From contig MARA01000007.1 of assembly GCA_001792895.1 (NCBI GenBank), positions 1,054,001 through 1,118,000 on the forward strand: DNA of 64,000 nucleotides, in the 5' to 3' direction. This document shows, piece after piece, positions 11,497 to 23,198 of this stretch. How positions within the stretch are numbered: position 1 is the first letter of the stretch; every line of letters begins with the position of its first letter. The translations under genes and the position numbers were made by a program. Under the pieces are notes generated by a model. The model saw nothing but the letters and a program-made list of their open reading frames with translations. It had not been told where the DNA came from and ran no database searches. The DNA is from Lentinus brumalis. Taxonomy: Eukaryota; Basidiomycota; Agaricomycetes; Polyporales; Polyporaceae.

Positions 11497-13596
11497 ATGC
11501 TTGCGTCGAACGACGGTCTGCCGCAGCTGTCGGCTGCACTCCTCTGCTGCTTCATCATCTCCTACACGGTATCGCTGATCAGATGGCGCAGCCGCAGCCG
11601 CGGACGCCCCCTGCCTCCCGGACCGAGAGGTATCCCATTCATAGGGAACATCATCCACATGCGACAGCCGGAATTGTGGAAAGCTCACCAAAAGCTCTGC
11701 GCCGTCTACGGTGAGTCTCGTCACGCGCCAATGCCCGCATGTTGGTCTCCTGCGAAACAGCTGCAGGTGATGTCGTCCACTTGTCAATGTTCGGCGAGCA
11801 TATTGTGGTCCTCGGGTCTCAGCAAGCGATATTCGACATACTGGAGAAGCAGTCCGCAGCTACATCGGAACGGCGGCAGCATCCCCTTATAGAGCTGTGG
11901 GTTCCTCCTCGAACGCGCTTATAACGATCTCGGTGCGGTGCTGAATTGTACTGCGTCAGGTCTGGCCAAGGTTTCAACTTCGCGTTCTTCCCATACAACC
12001 ACTGGTGGCGGCGTCACCGGCGCGTTTTCTCGCAACACATCCCGTCGACCAGGCCCATTCCCGACGAACAGCTCTTGATCCAATATCAATGCGCGTCTCT
12101 CTTTCTCCGGAAATTGTTGACTGATCCCGGAGGCCTCCGCGATCACATTCGCTAGTGAGTGCTTTGACCGAATCATGTCACCTGCTGTAAATACTGAGGC
12201 ACACATTCCAGCGTCTTCTCAGCGACCATAGTCAAGGTTGTCTATGGTATCGAGGTGGCTGACTACGACGACCCTAATGTTGCGCTCATTCTCCGGACCC
12301 TTGAAGGTGTACAAGGGTTCGACTCTGGTCGAATGCTCATGCAGTACCTCCCCATCCTGCGCCATGCACCGCTGTGGGTCCCAATCCTGGGCCCGCAGCT
12401 ACGAGAGCTTTCTTGGCGCCGCGCTGCCGCCGACGAGGTCAAGCAGGTTATGTTTGACAAGACGCAGGACGATCTGGCGAGTATCCTACGAGGCGTAATG
12501 CGCATCAACTTCGTGACCGACTGACGCATTCCAGATTCATGGCCGCCCGAACACGTCCGTTCTTGCGAGTGTCCTGCAAGAATTGGAAGAGAAGGGAGAT
12601 GTGGACCTCGCGGAGGAGCATCTCATCGCAAAGAACACCTGCGCCACCGCGTTCGAAGGCGGCGCGGATACGGTAAGTATTCGAACAGTACTGCTGTTCC
12701 GTCTCGCAGCCCCGCTGACGTTCGTTGCTCTCGCACAGACGTTCTCTACGATACAAGCGTTCTTCCTCGCCATGTCTCTCAACCCGAGCATACAGAAGAA
12801 GGCCCAGGCAGAGCTCGATGCCGTCATCGGTCCTCACCGTCTGCCTAACTTCCGGGATCGAGCGTCGCTCCCATACGTGGAAGCGGTATTCAAGGAAACT
12901 TTACGCTGGCACAACGCCATGCCGCTCGGGGTACATCACTGCGCGGGAGAAGACATCGAGTATCGCGGATACTTCATACCGAGGGGTACAACCTTTACTG
13001 CGAACACGTGGCAAGTGCTCTCTTTGCTATGATGTTGCCTGCTTGGCACTGACAGCGAAGTATATCGCAGGGCTTGCTTGCACGACCCCGAGGCATACGC
13101 TGAGCCAGGTCGTTTCCTGCCTGACCGTTTCATTCGCGAGGGCAAGCTTGACCCGGATGTTCGCGATCCTAGGGACTTCGTCTTCGGCTACGGCAGAAGG
13201 TAAGTCTATGTCCATCCCGCGGCCGTTTCGTTTGACCCACCCATTCGCTCGTTGTTCACCTTATCTTCGTTACCCACACAGGATATGTGCAGGAAAACCC
13301 TTCGCCGAGATCGAGATGTTCCTCGTTGTCGCCATGACACTTCATGTTTTCGACATCACGCCTCCGCTCGACGAGTCCGGCAACCCCATCCTCATCGAAC
13401 CAAAATTCACCGGCTCATTCCTGCTGTGAGTGATGCGCAGTGTCATTTATTCCGCAGACGACGCTGAGTTCATAATTATCTTCTCGACATGTACAGGTAT
13501 CCTGCAGACTGCCGATGCACAATAAAACCTCGCTCTGCCGAAGCCGAAGCTCTCATCCTTGAAGGTGTACAGTCTTCGGACGGACCGGCGGCGTGA
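11497..13596 (+). CDS. Cytochrome P450 monooxygenase (P450-E)
   Basis: Complete P450 of a second subtype. Start ATG 11497 gives MLASNDG, a hydrophobic anchor, LIRWRSRSRGRPLPPGPRG and PFIGN. Later motifs are WWRRHRRVFS, the I-helix GGADT, KETLRWH (ExxR), PDRF in place of PERF, and FGYGRRICAGKPFAE around the heme Cys, where Ala replaces the usual Pro after Cys. The stop is TGA 13594-13596 after CRCTIKPRSAEAEALIL. Unlike B-D, the exon before the I-helix runs straight into Gly-Gly-Ala-Asp-Thr, so one intron is absent. Its nearest paralogue is P450-F on the other strand about 12 kb away, which shares the C-terminal tail and exon pattern. No break was found. Confidence 0.91.
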
Positions 13597-13839
13597 ACAT
13601 CAATGATCTAGTGCAGGCCTCAGGTTTAAGTGCGACCTTGTCTTGCGTTCTCATGTCACACGAATCTACAGTATCTACTACAGAGTGAAATTGAAGGACA
13701 TGCAGATGCCTGCCACGGTCTACACGAAGAGATAGATGTAGTACTAGTCACAGACAGATTGCATGCAAAGAGCGTACACGATACGTAAAGACTGTCCGAG
13801 TGAGAGCTTGGATGGGGTGGTTCTGCCCACACCGACATC

Positions 13840-14523
13840 TCATGGTTGAAGATGACGCGTCAGCTGGGACCGTTTCTTTTGGGGTTTAGTCGTCCCACCA
13901 ACCTTGAAAGAGCGTACGCGCCCGCTGGTGCCTGCGGATGCGCTCGCTCCGTGAGGCGTTTGAGCTGACGGCACAGCGACATGTCTCGCAGCAGAAGACG
14001 GGCCAGCTTGGGCGACGACTGCGCTCCGCGTGCGGGCGCGCGTACCGCCAGCAGGACCGAGGATGCGAGGGCGGCCGGCTTGCTCTACATCCCCGGGACG
14101 AGTGTCGAGTAGAGCCGTTGTGGCGTGTAAGGGAAGGCCAGCGGTGGGCGCGCCATGCCCGGAGTTGAACCCGGCGGCGGCGGCGTCTCTCCTCATCTGG
14201 GGCGCTGCGACAGGAGGAATGGGGCCCCCGGCTGCGGCATGCATACCCGACGCCGAGCCATCAGGGCGGCTGTGTGAGACGTGTGGTTGCATGAACTGAT
14301 GCTGCCAGTATTGGGGCACGGGTGGCTGACCATTGGTCAAGCCGGGGACTTCCTGGGGCCAGTGGAGTCTTTGAATGGCCAGCAGGTGCGCCCCAAGATC
14401 CTCCGGGAGGGGGCTGTTGAGAGGGGCTATGTTGGCAGGCGGGATCTTTTTGCACTTTGAACAGAGTCTCTCATCTGGCGATTCCACCCAATTGATACAT
14501 GAGGCGCATATGTGTGCCGGCAT
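13840..14523 (-). CDS. CxxC-knuckle, Pro/Ala-rich protein; homeodomain-less paralogue of the gene at 15943-16965
   Basis: Single-exon frame of 227 aa starting at ATG 14523-14521. Residues about 6-25 carry Cys-Ala-Ser-Cys, 12 residues, then Cys-Ser-Lys-Cys, a likely zinc knuckle. Next comes PPANIAPLN and a Leu-His-Trp-Pro motif, then a long low-complexity Pro/Gln/Ala/Gly body and a basic C-terminus (KPQKKRSQLTRH). The order CxxC...CxxC, Ile-Pro-Pro-Ala, Pro-Leu-Asn, Leu-His-Trp-Pro matches the neighbouring homeodomain gene, so the two are tandem paralogues. No homeodomain follows the Thr-Ser-Gly segment where the neighbour has one. Possible roles are a nuclear protein or a truncated relic. I do not recognise a named family. 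Confidence 0.6.
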   Translation of the reverse strand: MPAHICASCINWVESPDERLCSKCKKIPPANIAPLNSPLPEDLGAHLLAIQRLHWPQEVPGLTNGQPPVPQYWQHQFMQPHVSHSRPDGSASGMHAAAGGPIPPVAAPQMRRDAAAAGFNSGHGAPTAGLPLHATTALLDTRPGDVEQAGRPRILGPAGGTRARTRSAVVAQAGPSSAARHVAVPSAQTPHGASASAGTSGRVRSFKVGGTTKPQKKRSQLTRHLQP

Positions 14524-15942
14524 AGTGAGTGGTCGGAGAAATCAGCGAAGTAGATAGAGGGAGGCAGGGACCGATGGACAAGCAGAGGGACGAACGGGGT
14601 ATGGGGATGCGTTCAGACTCAGTGGCCTGATCCCAGTTTAATACTGCGTCCTTGCCCGTCTCCGGCAACAATTGCTCAGGCTTGCAACTGAACAATGCGC
14701 TCCAGTGTATTTGTTCTGGACGAGGCGTGAGTTGATAGAGTCTTTTTGTGTTCTTCCGAGTCCGATACCTACCGTTGACATAGACCATGGCAACGTGTCT
14801 GCGGCGTGCGCCACCCATGGGAGGTGTATTATGCATATACGAGCGGCGGAGTCGAGACAAACTCGCGACCCAGACATGCGAGCGCGTGACGCTACTCCCA
14901 GACTTTAAGCTTCTCGAGGCTGTGCCGATATTGTGTGCACCGTGGACGTAGCGTCATTGTGAGAACGTACACGAAGTCGAATCAGTACCGACCTGGTCGT
15001 CAGAGGTACTTATTTCGACGATTTCCGTAGCTCTGGACGGGAAGAGGCTGTTTCCAAGCTAATTCGCCACAGTTCCGTCGCACGGGAACTCCGAAAGCAT
15101 GTGTCGAGCTTCAATGCAGGTGGTTATCATCCTCGGCATCTGGAACCTACATCACGCGCCATTGCAACCTATCGCTGTTCTCCTCCGGTCCTTGGTCGGT
15201 CTGCGAGCAGGGTGAGCCGGAAGCAGCACAGGCGGGGTGGGGGAGAGTGTAATGGAGATGGTCAGTCTGCGCAGCTCACAAGCGGCACGACTCCAGCGAT
15301 TCCTTGGGTGGTCAAATACAGCTACAGCTTGCAATAGTGCGTAGTGGAGGCAGGCCGTAGCTGCCAGTGGAGGCAGACTCGCGGAGAGCGCGGCGCCGGG
15401 TCGGCGCCTAGAAAGGCGTACATACATCTCAATTAGCTGAGTTACTTACTGTATATTAGTCCAGTCCTTACTGAGTCACCGGGCCGGCGAGGTATTAGAT
15501 TGTTATCTATTACCTGAGTTACTTACGGTAGCGTCGTCGGTTCTTATAAATCTGTTCTCTGTTCCTACAATCACTTCAGGGCCGGCTTTGCAAGCCAAGC
15601 CGACCAGTTATTGCTTGACGCGCTGCTGGTTAGTATACGCTGTTATACATGAAGTATGCTTCATTCGAGGTGCGTGCTTCTCGTGAGCACTCAACAGGTC
15701 GCTCTGAAACCACGATGCGCGCGCGCGAGACTCAGTGCGCAGATCCGTATCCTCGCTGGTCATACTCACAGGCCATCGAGCTGGAACGAGAGGTATATTT
15801 GAGCCGCATGGCCGTCGCACCGGAAATCATTGAGACTGGCATCCACTGTGGTTCGTGGATTTCGAGCAATCCACGAACAAACCACTCTAGAACCCACATC
15901 ATAGACACCGCAGTCGTAGCTACCGCGCATCTCGTGTACTGT
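14524..15942. other. Intergenic region, 1.4 kb
   Basis: No gene is supported. A GAGTTACTTAC string occurs twice (about 15439 and 15514), and two GGGCCGGC-like strings lie at about 15480 and 15581. These could be a degraded small repeat, but no clear element ends are visible. Confidence 0.4.
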
Positions 15943-16965
15943 TCACTGAATGTCTACGGAGGGTTGACCGAGGGCCCGGTACTGCCGACTGCGAGTGTTT
16001 TGGAACCTGTTGCAACGAAGTCAGCCAGTTGGGAAGGGAAAGACAGGCGTTCATGAAACAGCACCATCTGTCCACGGCCGGTCTGTTCAACCCCAAACGA
16101 ACAGCGAGTTGCTCGCGGTCTTGGATAGTCGGGTAGGGGTCGTCCAAGAAGTACGCGATCAACGCATCCTTCTGCGAACTGGTGAACATGGTTCGACGTT
16201 TACCGCTTGTAGAGGGGTTCGTGGAGACACCGTGCGTGCTTGCAGAAGACGGTCCAGGATGGTCAGTGGCGGCGGTGGCTTGTCCGGCACGGTGAGACCT
16301 GAGCCCCAACATCGTCACCGCAACGTTCATCTCTTCCTGCGCCTGAGGACCGGTGCCGGCCGGTGCCAGTGGTCTTGGCTGGTGCGCCGCGGTAGCAGGA
16401 GCACCCGCACCCGCTGCATTGTGCGCGCCCGAGACCGCCCGCGCGTCGGGCGGACGGCCGAATGAGGCGTGTGGACGCGTGGACGCATGCGCTTGCTGGA
16501 CTGCCGGGTACTGGGGCTCGGGATGTTGTTGCTGACCGTGACGGCCGGATGAAGGGGCAATTACTTGCATGGACACCTGTGGCCGCTGGCCGGCCGGATA
16601 CTGAGGCGCGGGAGGTTGTCGCTGGCCATGATTCGATGGTGGTTGTGGCCAAGGAGCTATTTGAACATGACGGCCGGTTTGCATCGAGACTTGCGCATGC
16701 TGTCCGGGGTACTGAGGCATAGAAGGTGGTCGCTGCCCATGGCTCGACGGCGGCTGAGGCAACTGAAGAGCAGTAAGCTGCGCCTCGCGCGGCCAGTGGA
16801 GGCTTTTCACAGCGTGGTCTCGCAGCCTATTTCCCTCCGCAAACGGGCGGTTCAGGGGGTTATGTCCGCAGGCGGGATCGCCTGGCAAGTCGCACAGAGC
16901 TTCTGCCACGGCCGGTCGACCCCTCGCGTGCACGCGGCGCACATGATGCTGGGTGGCGTGGTCAT
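15943..16965 (-). CDS. Homeodomain transcription factor with N-terminal CxxC knuckle (one frameshift)
   Basis: The C-terminal part is a homeodomain: an Arg-Arg N-arm, helix 1 (SSQKDALIAYFLDD), helix 2 (TIQDREQLAVRLGL) and helix 3 ending VDRWFQNTRSRQYR, with Trp48, Phe49, Asn51 and Arg53 in place. WFQN is formed only when a 58-base GT-AG intron (16007-16064) joins exon 16065-16965 to 15943-16006; the stop is TGA at 15945-15943. The body is Pro/Gln/His-rich with imperfect repeats. The N-terminus from ATG 16965 has Cys-Ala-Ala-Cys, 11 residues, then Cys-Ala-Thr-Cys, but meets TGA right after. A missing C in the run at 16855-16859 would rejoin it to the homeodomain frame, as in the paralogue at 13840. 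The homeodomain frame has an internal Met near 16735, so a shorter intact protein is possible. It likely acts in the nucleus; targets are unknown. Confidence 0.72.
16480..16770 (-). repeat. Imperfect coding repeats in the homeodomain gene
   Basis: About three copies of a roughly 120-base unit encode a segment of the type Pro-Gln-Pro-Pro-Ser-x-His-Gly-Gln...Pro-Gln-Tyr-Pro...Gln-Val-Ser-Met-Gln. The copies have diverged at many positions but keep frame, which suggests a selected low-complexity region. Confidence 0.6.
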
Positions 16966-18335
16966 CGCACACAGAGATGGCTTGGGTCCTAGTCGACGAG
17001 AGACTGAGAGAGGCACAGAGGGCTGGGAAGAGCAGGTGCAGCACGCTCAGCGACGATGCGCCAGCTTTATGCTACGCCACCGCTTGTGCATGGCAGCAGA
17101 AGGGGTCAATACGTGGACGACAATGACCTTTGTCTTTGTCCTGGACGACGTTGGTCGAGCCTCTTGGCTGAAAGCGGTCAGTGTGGGCCACGCCAATGCT
17201 GCTGCTGCTGCGCCCCTCTCGGTGCACGTTCTCGCGGACAAAGACGTCCCGCCGATGTTCGATGTCCCAAGTGGGTGGCGCTCCACACTCGAGATGAGTC
17301 GTCCATGCGGCGACGTTGTCATGGAGTAGCAATGAGCATGTAGTAGCCTTTGACATTGCACCTGCTGCAGCATCATATCAACCAGTTAGTCATGTCGATC
17401 CAGACCATGCGCATCCGACCGACGCTGCACTAACCTGGTATTTCCCGATGCCGTGGGCCCCATCTTATTACTTACCCCCTTGCGAATCGCTCCCCCAACG
17501 CCCCGCGAACCCCATCCGAGAGTGATCGAGGATGCAGCGAAGGCTTTAACATGCACAAAGCTTCGTGCGCAATCCAAGTCAACCTGTAGTCCTAGAATTA
17601 GTCCTGAAGTACCAGTTCGACCGCGAGACTCACTTCTGCAACAGGTCCCAGGTAAATTTTAGTGACCTAGGGGAGCATACTCAGCACGCCATCAAGTCGG
17701 AAGGAGCCCGTCTCGTCCCGTAACACTCGGATGAGTCGGAAAGCCTGAGGAGCGGACCGTCTCGGAGTCTGTCTGACTGTAAACATCTCGCTGCTCGCAC
17801 CGGAACCCATGTAGTCATGCTGTGGCCAAGATCCGAGGCTCGAGAAGCGGAAGATGAAGGCAACATCGAGATTCGAGACAAGTGCGCAAGTACGCCGGAA
17901 ACCCGACGACCGATGTGGGGAGGAGGAGGAGGTCCGAGGAGGACAGACTCGCCGCCGAGGCCCGACATCGCCGCAAGACATCGGTCCGACAGCCGAACTG
18001 CCGCACCAGACCGAAGCGCCTTCAATCGAATGTTGAGCACAGACACCAGTCAACGTTTCAACCACCAATACCAGCATGCGCAGAAGACAGGTTTGGAGTA
18101 CCAAATTCCAAGTTCCAAGAGACACATTACAAATACAGTACAAGACAGAATAACTACTAGTCGTCGCAAGTCGTGACAAAAGTACGTATACGGGCGCGCC
18201 AAAGCATCACCACACCGTCATCATAGCTATACTGTACAAGCCCTCGCGTGCAGCGTATCATAATCCAACTCGCCCGCCCGCACGCCGGCACTAGTGGCAT
18301 CATCAAAACGCAGCGGCCCGCCCTGGACAGTCGGA
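16966..18335. other. Intergenic region, 1.4 kb, no gene seen
   Basis: Several overlapping frames on both strands show no domain, no consistent exon chain and mutually exclusive reading. It separates the convergent or tandem 3' region of the transporter gene from the homeodomain gene promoter. Confidence 0.45.
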
Positions 18336-20609
18336 CTAGACAGGCTCGGGCGTACTCCGCTTCTCGTCCATGACGCGCACGCTGTTCGGGCGCGACGCGC
18401 TCGGGCTCTCCTCGCCGTCCTCGAGCTCGTCGCGCCCGCCGCCCTCCTCGAACGCGGTCTTGTGCTTCTCGAAGTGCGAGCCGTAGTTCTCCGGGCCGAT
18501 GATCGTGACCACGAGCACGAACGCCGCGACGACGCCGATGAGGATGCCCTGCACGGTCGCGTAGTCGGACACCTCTTTGGGCTTCCCGTCCTTGTCGATG
18601 ATCGTCGTGTGCAGGTTCGCGGCGCCTGTCGCTTCGATCTGCGCGGATGCGGAGGAGACCATCTGTTGCGGGCGTGCGTGCGGGGGCAGCATGATGAGAG
18701 ATACAGTCAGACGACGGAGTGGGTGAGCAGACTGGGAAAGTGGGTACGCACGTTGCCGAGTTGGTATGCGACACCAGGGAAGGTGGCGCGGAAGGCCGGG
18801 GGCGAAATCTCTGCAAGCTGGATTGGGATCTGCGGGGAAGCCACGCGTGTCAGCGAGACTGGAGGTATCGGCAAGGAGGCGGCAGGGAGGACTCACCACA
18901 CCCCATGCACCCTGCACACCGAACTGGATGCAGAATGCCCCAGCGGCAAGGGCACCGAAGCTCGTCGGCAGGATCCAAAGCGGGATAAATGCTGCATGGA
19001 AGGCAAGGCAACGGATGTGAGTATATGCGCGCGTTTCTTCACAAGCACAAGCGAACTGACCGCCAATGAGGAGGACGAAGATGCTGCAGAGCGACAGGGT
19101 CAGCGGACGCGGTACCTAGCCAGAGTGGGAGAGACGTACATGATGGTGAGACGGCGGCCGATGTACTGACTGACCCAGCCGGCGATGGCACCTCCGCTGT
19201 TTCCGACGTTAGCTCTCCCGCACACGGCACACGAATGACCCTATGCGATACTCACGCAATCGCACCCTGGAACGATGCCGAAAGTCAGTTCGTGCGTCCG
19301 AAACCACCTCCACGGATTGGGCACTCACGCAGTTGCCAATAATAGTAGCGACGGTAGCATTGTGGTCGGTGAACAGCTTTGCGTTCGTCAGGTACGTGGG
19401 GTAGAGATCTTGAGATCCGTGGGAGAGGAAGTTGAAGCCTGTGAGATCAGAGCCGTATCAGTGACCCGCTCATCCATGCTCGTCCGCTTCGCAGACGGAT
19501 GCGGAACACGGCATCGCTGCCGTGCGCGCGTCCGGGTCTTGAAGCTTATGCGACACGCACCGGTCATGAGGAGCACGGCGTAGATGCAGAGAAGCCAGTG
19601 CCGCCTGAGCATCTCGCCCGTTTCGTGCAGGAAGACCTTCGTCTTGTTCTTCGTGGACTCGCCGCGCGCGCGCTCGGCTTCCTTTGCGCGGATGAAAATT
19701 GCGCTTTCGGGCAGGAGGAAGCGGATGAAGGCGGCAAAGGCGGAGATGCCGGACGCCGTCCAGAAGAGCGAGCGCCACGTTTCTGCGGTCTCCGGGACGA
19801 GGGTGAGGTTGATGACGGCTGCGAGGAGGTAGCCGACGGCGTAGCCTTGCTGGAGGACGCCGGATGCCAGGCCACGGACTTCGACGGGCAGGTTCTCGAG
19901 GGCGGTTGAGGCTGCGAGGCCCCAGATGCCGCCCATTGCGATACCAAATAGGGAACGGACGGCGAGGAATTCCTTGAAAGTCATGACGAAGCCAGATCCA
20001 AGCTCGAGGACGGCGATGAGGAGGAGGTTCCAGACGAGAGGCCACTTGCGGCCGTAGCGGTCAGAAATGATGCCGAAGATGACCTGCGGGACGAGCAATC
20101 AGATTTCCGGATGTGAATAACAGCGTCGTCATTGGCGGGGTGACTTACAGCTCCGACAGAACGGAAGAGTAGAGTAAGCGTGATAGCGGTCGTCTTGATA
20201 ACGAGTGAGACGGTCAGCGGGGGCACGGGTGGGGAGCGGGGGGACGCACGATGTCATGAGTGCTGCGGCCGAACTGGTCCTGGAGGCGGGTGACGGAGAG
20301 GGAGACGGAGAAGAAGTCGATTGCGTCGCAGGTCCATGCGAGCCAGCTGGAGCGGGCGTGGGAGGTGTGTTGTGTGCGCGGGGGTTGTGGGTCCAGGCCA
20401 AGAGGAAGAAGGCGGGGTGGTTAGCGATCGGGGAGCGGGGGAGGCGGGGCGACGACACGCCAAGCAACGACGAGAGAAAGAAGCACGCACCCAGACCAGA
20501 AGTGGCCCCACTGGATCCATGTGAGCGACGCGAGGGCCTCGAGCAGCGGGCGGCCCTCGTTGCGCTTTTCGCGGCGGGGGACGAGGTTGCGTAGGAAGTA
20601 AGGCGCCAT
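18336..20609 (-). CDS. JEN1-like monocarboxylate/proton symporter (MFS)
   Basis: Start ATG 20609 (MAPYFLRNLVPRREKRN), stop TAG 18338-18336, with about ten short introns. Exons read in order give WIQWGHFWSG, LAWTCDAIDFFSVSLSVTRL, a run of transmembrane helices with SDRYGRKWPL (the MFS loop 2-3 motif) and GYAVGYLLAAVINL. Then comes NFLSHGSQDLYPTYL, the Asn-x-x-Ser-His-x-Ser-Gln-Asp-x-x-x-Thr signature of JEN-type lactate/pyruvate carriers. Later exons give a GWVSQYIGRR loop and a hydrophilic C-terminal tail (about 55 residues, Glu/Ser-rich). Family knowledge: plasma-membrane uptake of lactate, pyruvate, acetate or related acids with protons, often repressed by glucose. It is flanked by P450 genes but not in an obvious operon-like unit. 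No break was found. Confidence 0.9.
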
Positions 20610-20676
20610 CGTACGCAGAAGAGAGGTCGACTCGAGGGAAGGAGGACGCTCGCCCGCTGCTCCTCCGCCGACCACA

Positions 20677-20684
20677 CTTATATC
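20677..20684 (-). promoter_or_regulatory. TATA-like box of the JEN1-like gene
   Basis: GATATAAG on the minus strand lies about 70 bases upstream of ATG 20609. Position fits a core promoter; function is inferred. Confidence 0.4.
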
Positions 20685-22794
20685 TGCCCCCTCCCCAGGC
20701 GTCCCCGGCCATCTCCCATGCGATCTCTGATGGACGCGTCCCCGCGTATTGTGCGTCCCTGCACGTGCCCGTGTGGGGCCCCGGATCGCGCACCCGGGTC
20801 CCCTCGCGCTCGTCCACGGCCGACGGCGACTGCAGAGCTTTCTCCCCGTCCGCTTTCCGACTCGCAGCCTCTCGCAGCGTATCCCGAGTCTGCCATTCCA
20901 TCGCCCGCCTGCGACGATGTCGGAGCGTGACCTCCGGTGCGCTTCGCCCGACGACAGGTCCATCTTTCGCTTGCGTTCTATTGCCAACTTCCCACACTAC
21001 CCCGCTACACCCCAACCCCCCTCGTGAGTTATCACCAACGCTCGGCGCAGACAACGCACTCCTGCTCCTCCAGCGTAAAAGCTTGTACATGCCAACCTCG
21101 CCTCTTGGCCCACACAATCGCATCTGCACGAAGGTCGGCCTTCGACGCTGCGCAGACTCATCTGACCCCTTCCCAGTCAAACGTTCGACAAGCTCTAGCG
21201 TGCCATCTTCCCGCGGTCTTCCCGGGCACACCATTCAGTCTCTAGGTTTGGGGTGCTGTAGCGAATCGAGCAACGTCGATGCCCAGTCGACCCCAAGTGG
21301 TTACGCACGTCGCTTTGCCACCTTCGCAAGCGGGCACGGAGCTGTCACGCCAGGCGCACGCAGAGTTGCCACCGGCACATGCATCTCCATGTCTGCCACG
21401 CGCACAGAGGGCCGTCCACCACCACAAGAGATTCGTCTCACCCTGCCTTTTGTATCTTCCATCGTAATATCGTAACGCCTTCGCAGGTTGATATGCGACT
21501 GTATGCGCGAGCGGTCCTTGGGCGGTCATCATGTGGAGGGTTTGCGCACTGCTTGAAATGGATCCGCACCTTGAGTTTCGGGTCCATGAGCAGCTCGACA
21601 GCTTGTCCCAGTAAGGTTGACGTCGGCCTCCAGCAGCGGCCACTAGTACTCCTTATGAATCTCAGGAATCGGGATCGCAGCACACATCAGCGCACCCAGT
21701 CTTGGCATGCAACCCCACAAAGCGCCAAGCCGGGAGCATCGAGATAACCACGCTGCGCTTGGCTGGTCGTACATCCGTGCGTGGTCCACTGTCGGTATGT
21801 TTGTCGTCGCAATCTCTGCTCGCAGGCCCCCGAGACACTCTGAGACTGAAGTCGCGGATGTCCAAGACCTCCATCGCAAGACATAATCGCTGATGCCACT
21901 CGTCGTGTGGACTTGGCGCATTGATTCTGCGACACGGGTGCAAAGCGTTAAGCATCAGATGTGAAAAAGCGATTGTAAGCCTTGCGACATCAGGACTAGA
22001 GGCGCACTCACCTACTTCTCGACCGGCCAAGTGAGCTTGAGTCCTGCAGCTCACAGCCGCACAAAGCCCGGTAGGCGGCGAGCTAGCGAGGGGGGTGCTC
22101 ATACGGTATACCCTCCCATATCGTGCGGCGTGTCACAGATCACAGTGTGCTCGCTCCGCCCAACGTTCCGGTTGCCCGCCTCTCGGAAGAGACAACAGAG
22201 ACGTACTTGCATGCACCGGGGAAATAGCTGCAGTGACACGACACACGACGAGCGTCGAGTGTGGGGGAATGGGAAGCGCGGGCCAAGTACGCCCAGCCGA
22301 CCCCAGCCTCCAGGGGCCAGACGCGACGCGGGGCCCCGCGCGTTCGGCTCGTGCGGTCGTGCGGGGCATCATAGCATCATCAGATTGTGCCATTCTCAGT
22401 CTGCCGTCCAACCGGTGAGGGACAGTGAGGAACTCGAGATCGCAGGGTCTGCTCATATCTTGCGATGACGGAGAGCCGTGCCAAGCCGCGGTCTTCGGAC
22501 TGTACTCGAGTACAAGCATACTTTTGGTACGAGGTCTCGAGACCACTGGGCCAGATGTTCCAGGGACGAAGGACGAAGGGCGAAGGGACGGGACGGGCGT
22601 TGGCGGATGTCGAGCTGGGAGGGAGTCGGGGTGATTCGGTAGGTGCTCACTAGTGAGTCTGGTTGCTTCTCTTCTCGCGCAAGTACGCGGTCCGTTACGC
22701 CCCCGAGCATCTCTGCCGGAGCGGGCCGTCGAGGCTCGAGCACATCTAGAGATTGGGAGATTGGGACGTGCGCCGTCTCCTCCCGAGATGAGCT

Positions 22795-22813
22795 CGGTCG
22801 GTCGGTCGGTCGG
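22795..22813 (+). repeat. CGGT microsatellite
   Basis: About four and a half consecutive CGGT units. Confidence 0.7.
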
Positions 22814-23146
22814 GACTCGGCGCTATGGTGCAGTTGTCTCCCCTACATAGGCAGCTTGTGCACGTACTGTACTTACGGAAAGACTCCCACCGGACGTCCA
22901 CCCCGCGGCAGGTGTCTGAGGCTATCGGCGGGTCGGCGTCCTGTCACAGCTTTGAGTTCGGACCCTCCGAACAGGCCGAACCGTGAACGTCATGCGCCGC
23001 GGTTGTGGCATTGGCAAATGGACGCAGCAGGGAACCTCCTGCGCACATATACTGCAGGACCTGCACGACAATTTCGGTGAGAGGGTAGCTCGCGACAAGA
23101 CGGCGGCTTACCTGATAAAGCATGCATGTAGCAAAACCACACGAGA

Positions 23147-23198
23147 CTCTACTCATCAACAAGGGTCTCGCTTTTTGCGTGCTGTCAGATGAGTAGAG
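23147..23198. repeat. Inverted repeat with 11-base stem
   Basis: CTCTACTCATC (23147-23157) pairs with GATGAGTAGAG (23188-23198) across a 30-base loop. A shorter CGAGAC/GTCTCG pair (23142-23147 and 23165-23170) overlaps it, so two alternative folds are possible. Confidence 0.6.

Noticed and set aside
15943..16965. Homeodomain gene as a mating-type (MAT-A HD1/HD2) gene
   Set aside because: There is no divergent HD1/HD2 pair and no flanking mitochondrial peptidase gene; the partner is a same-strand CxxC paralogue.
20765..21475. 236-codon plus-strand frame upstream of the transporter
   Set aside because: GTG/CTG-rich composition, no domain, and opposing frames of similar size; treated as chance.
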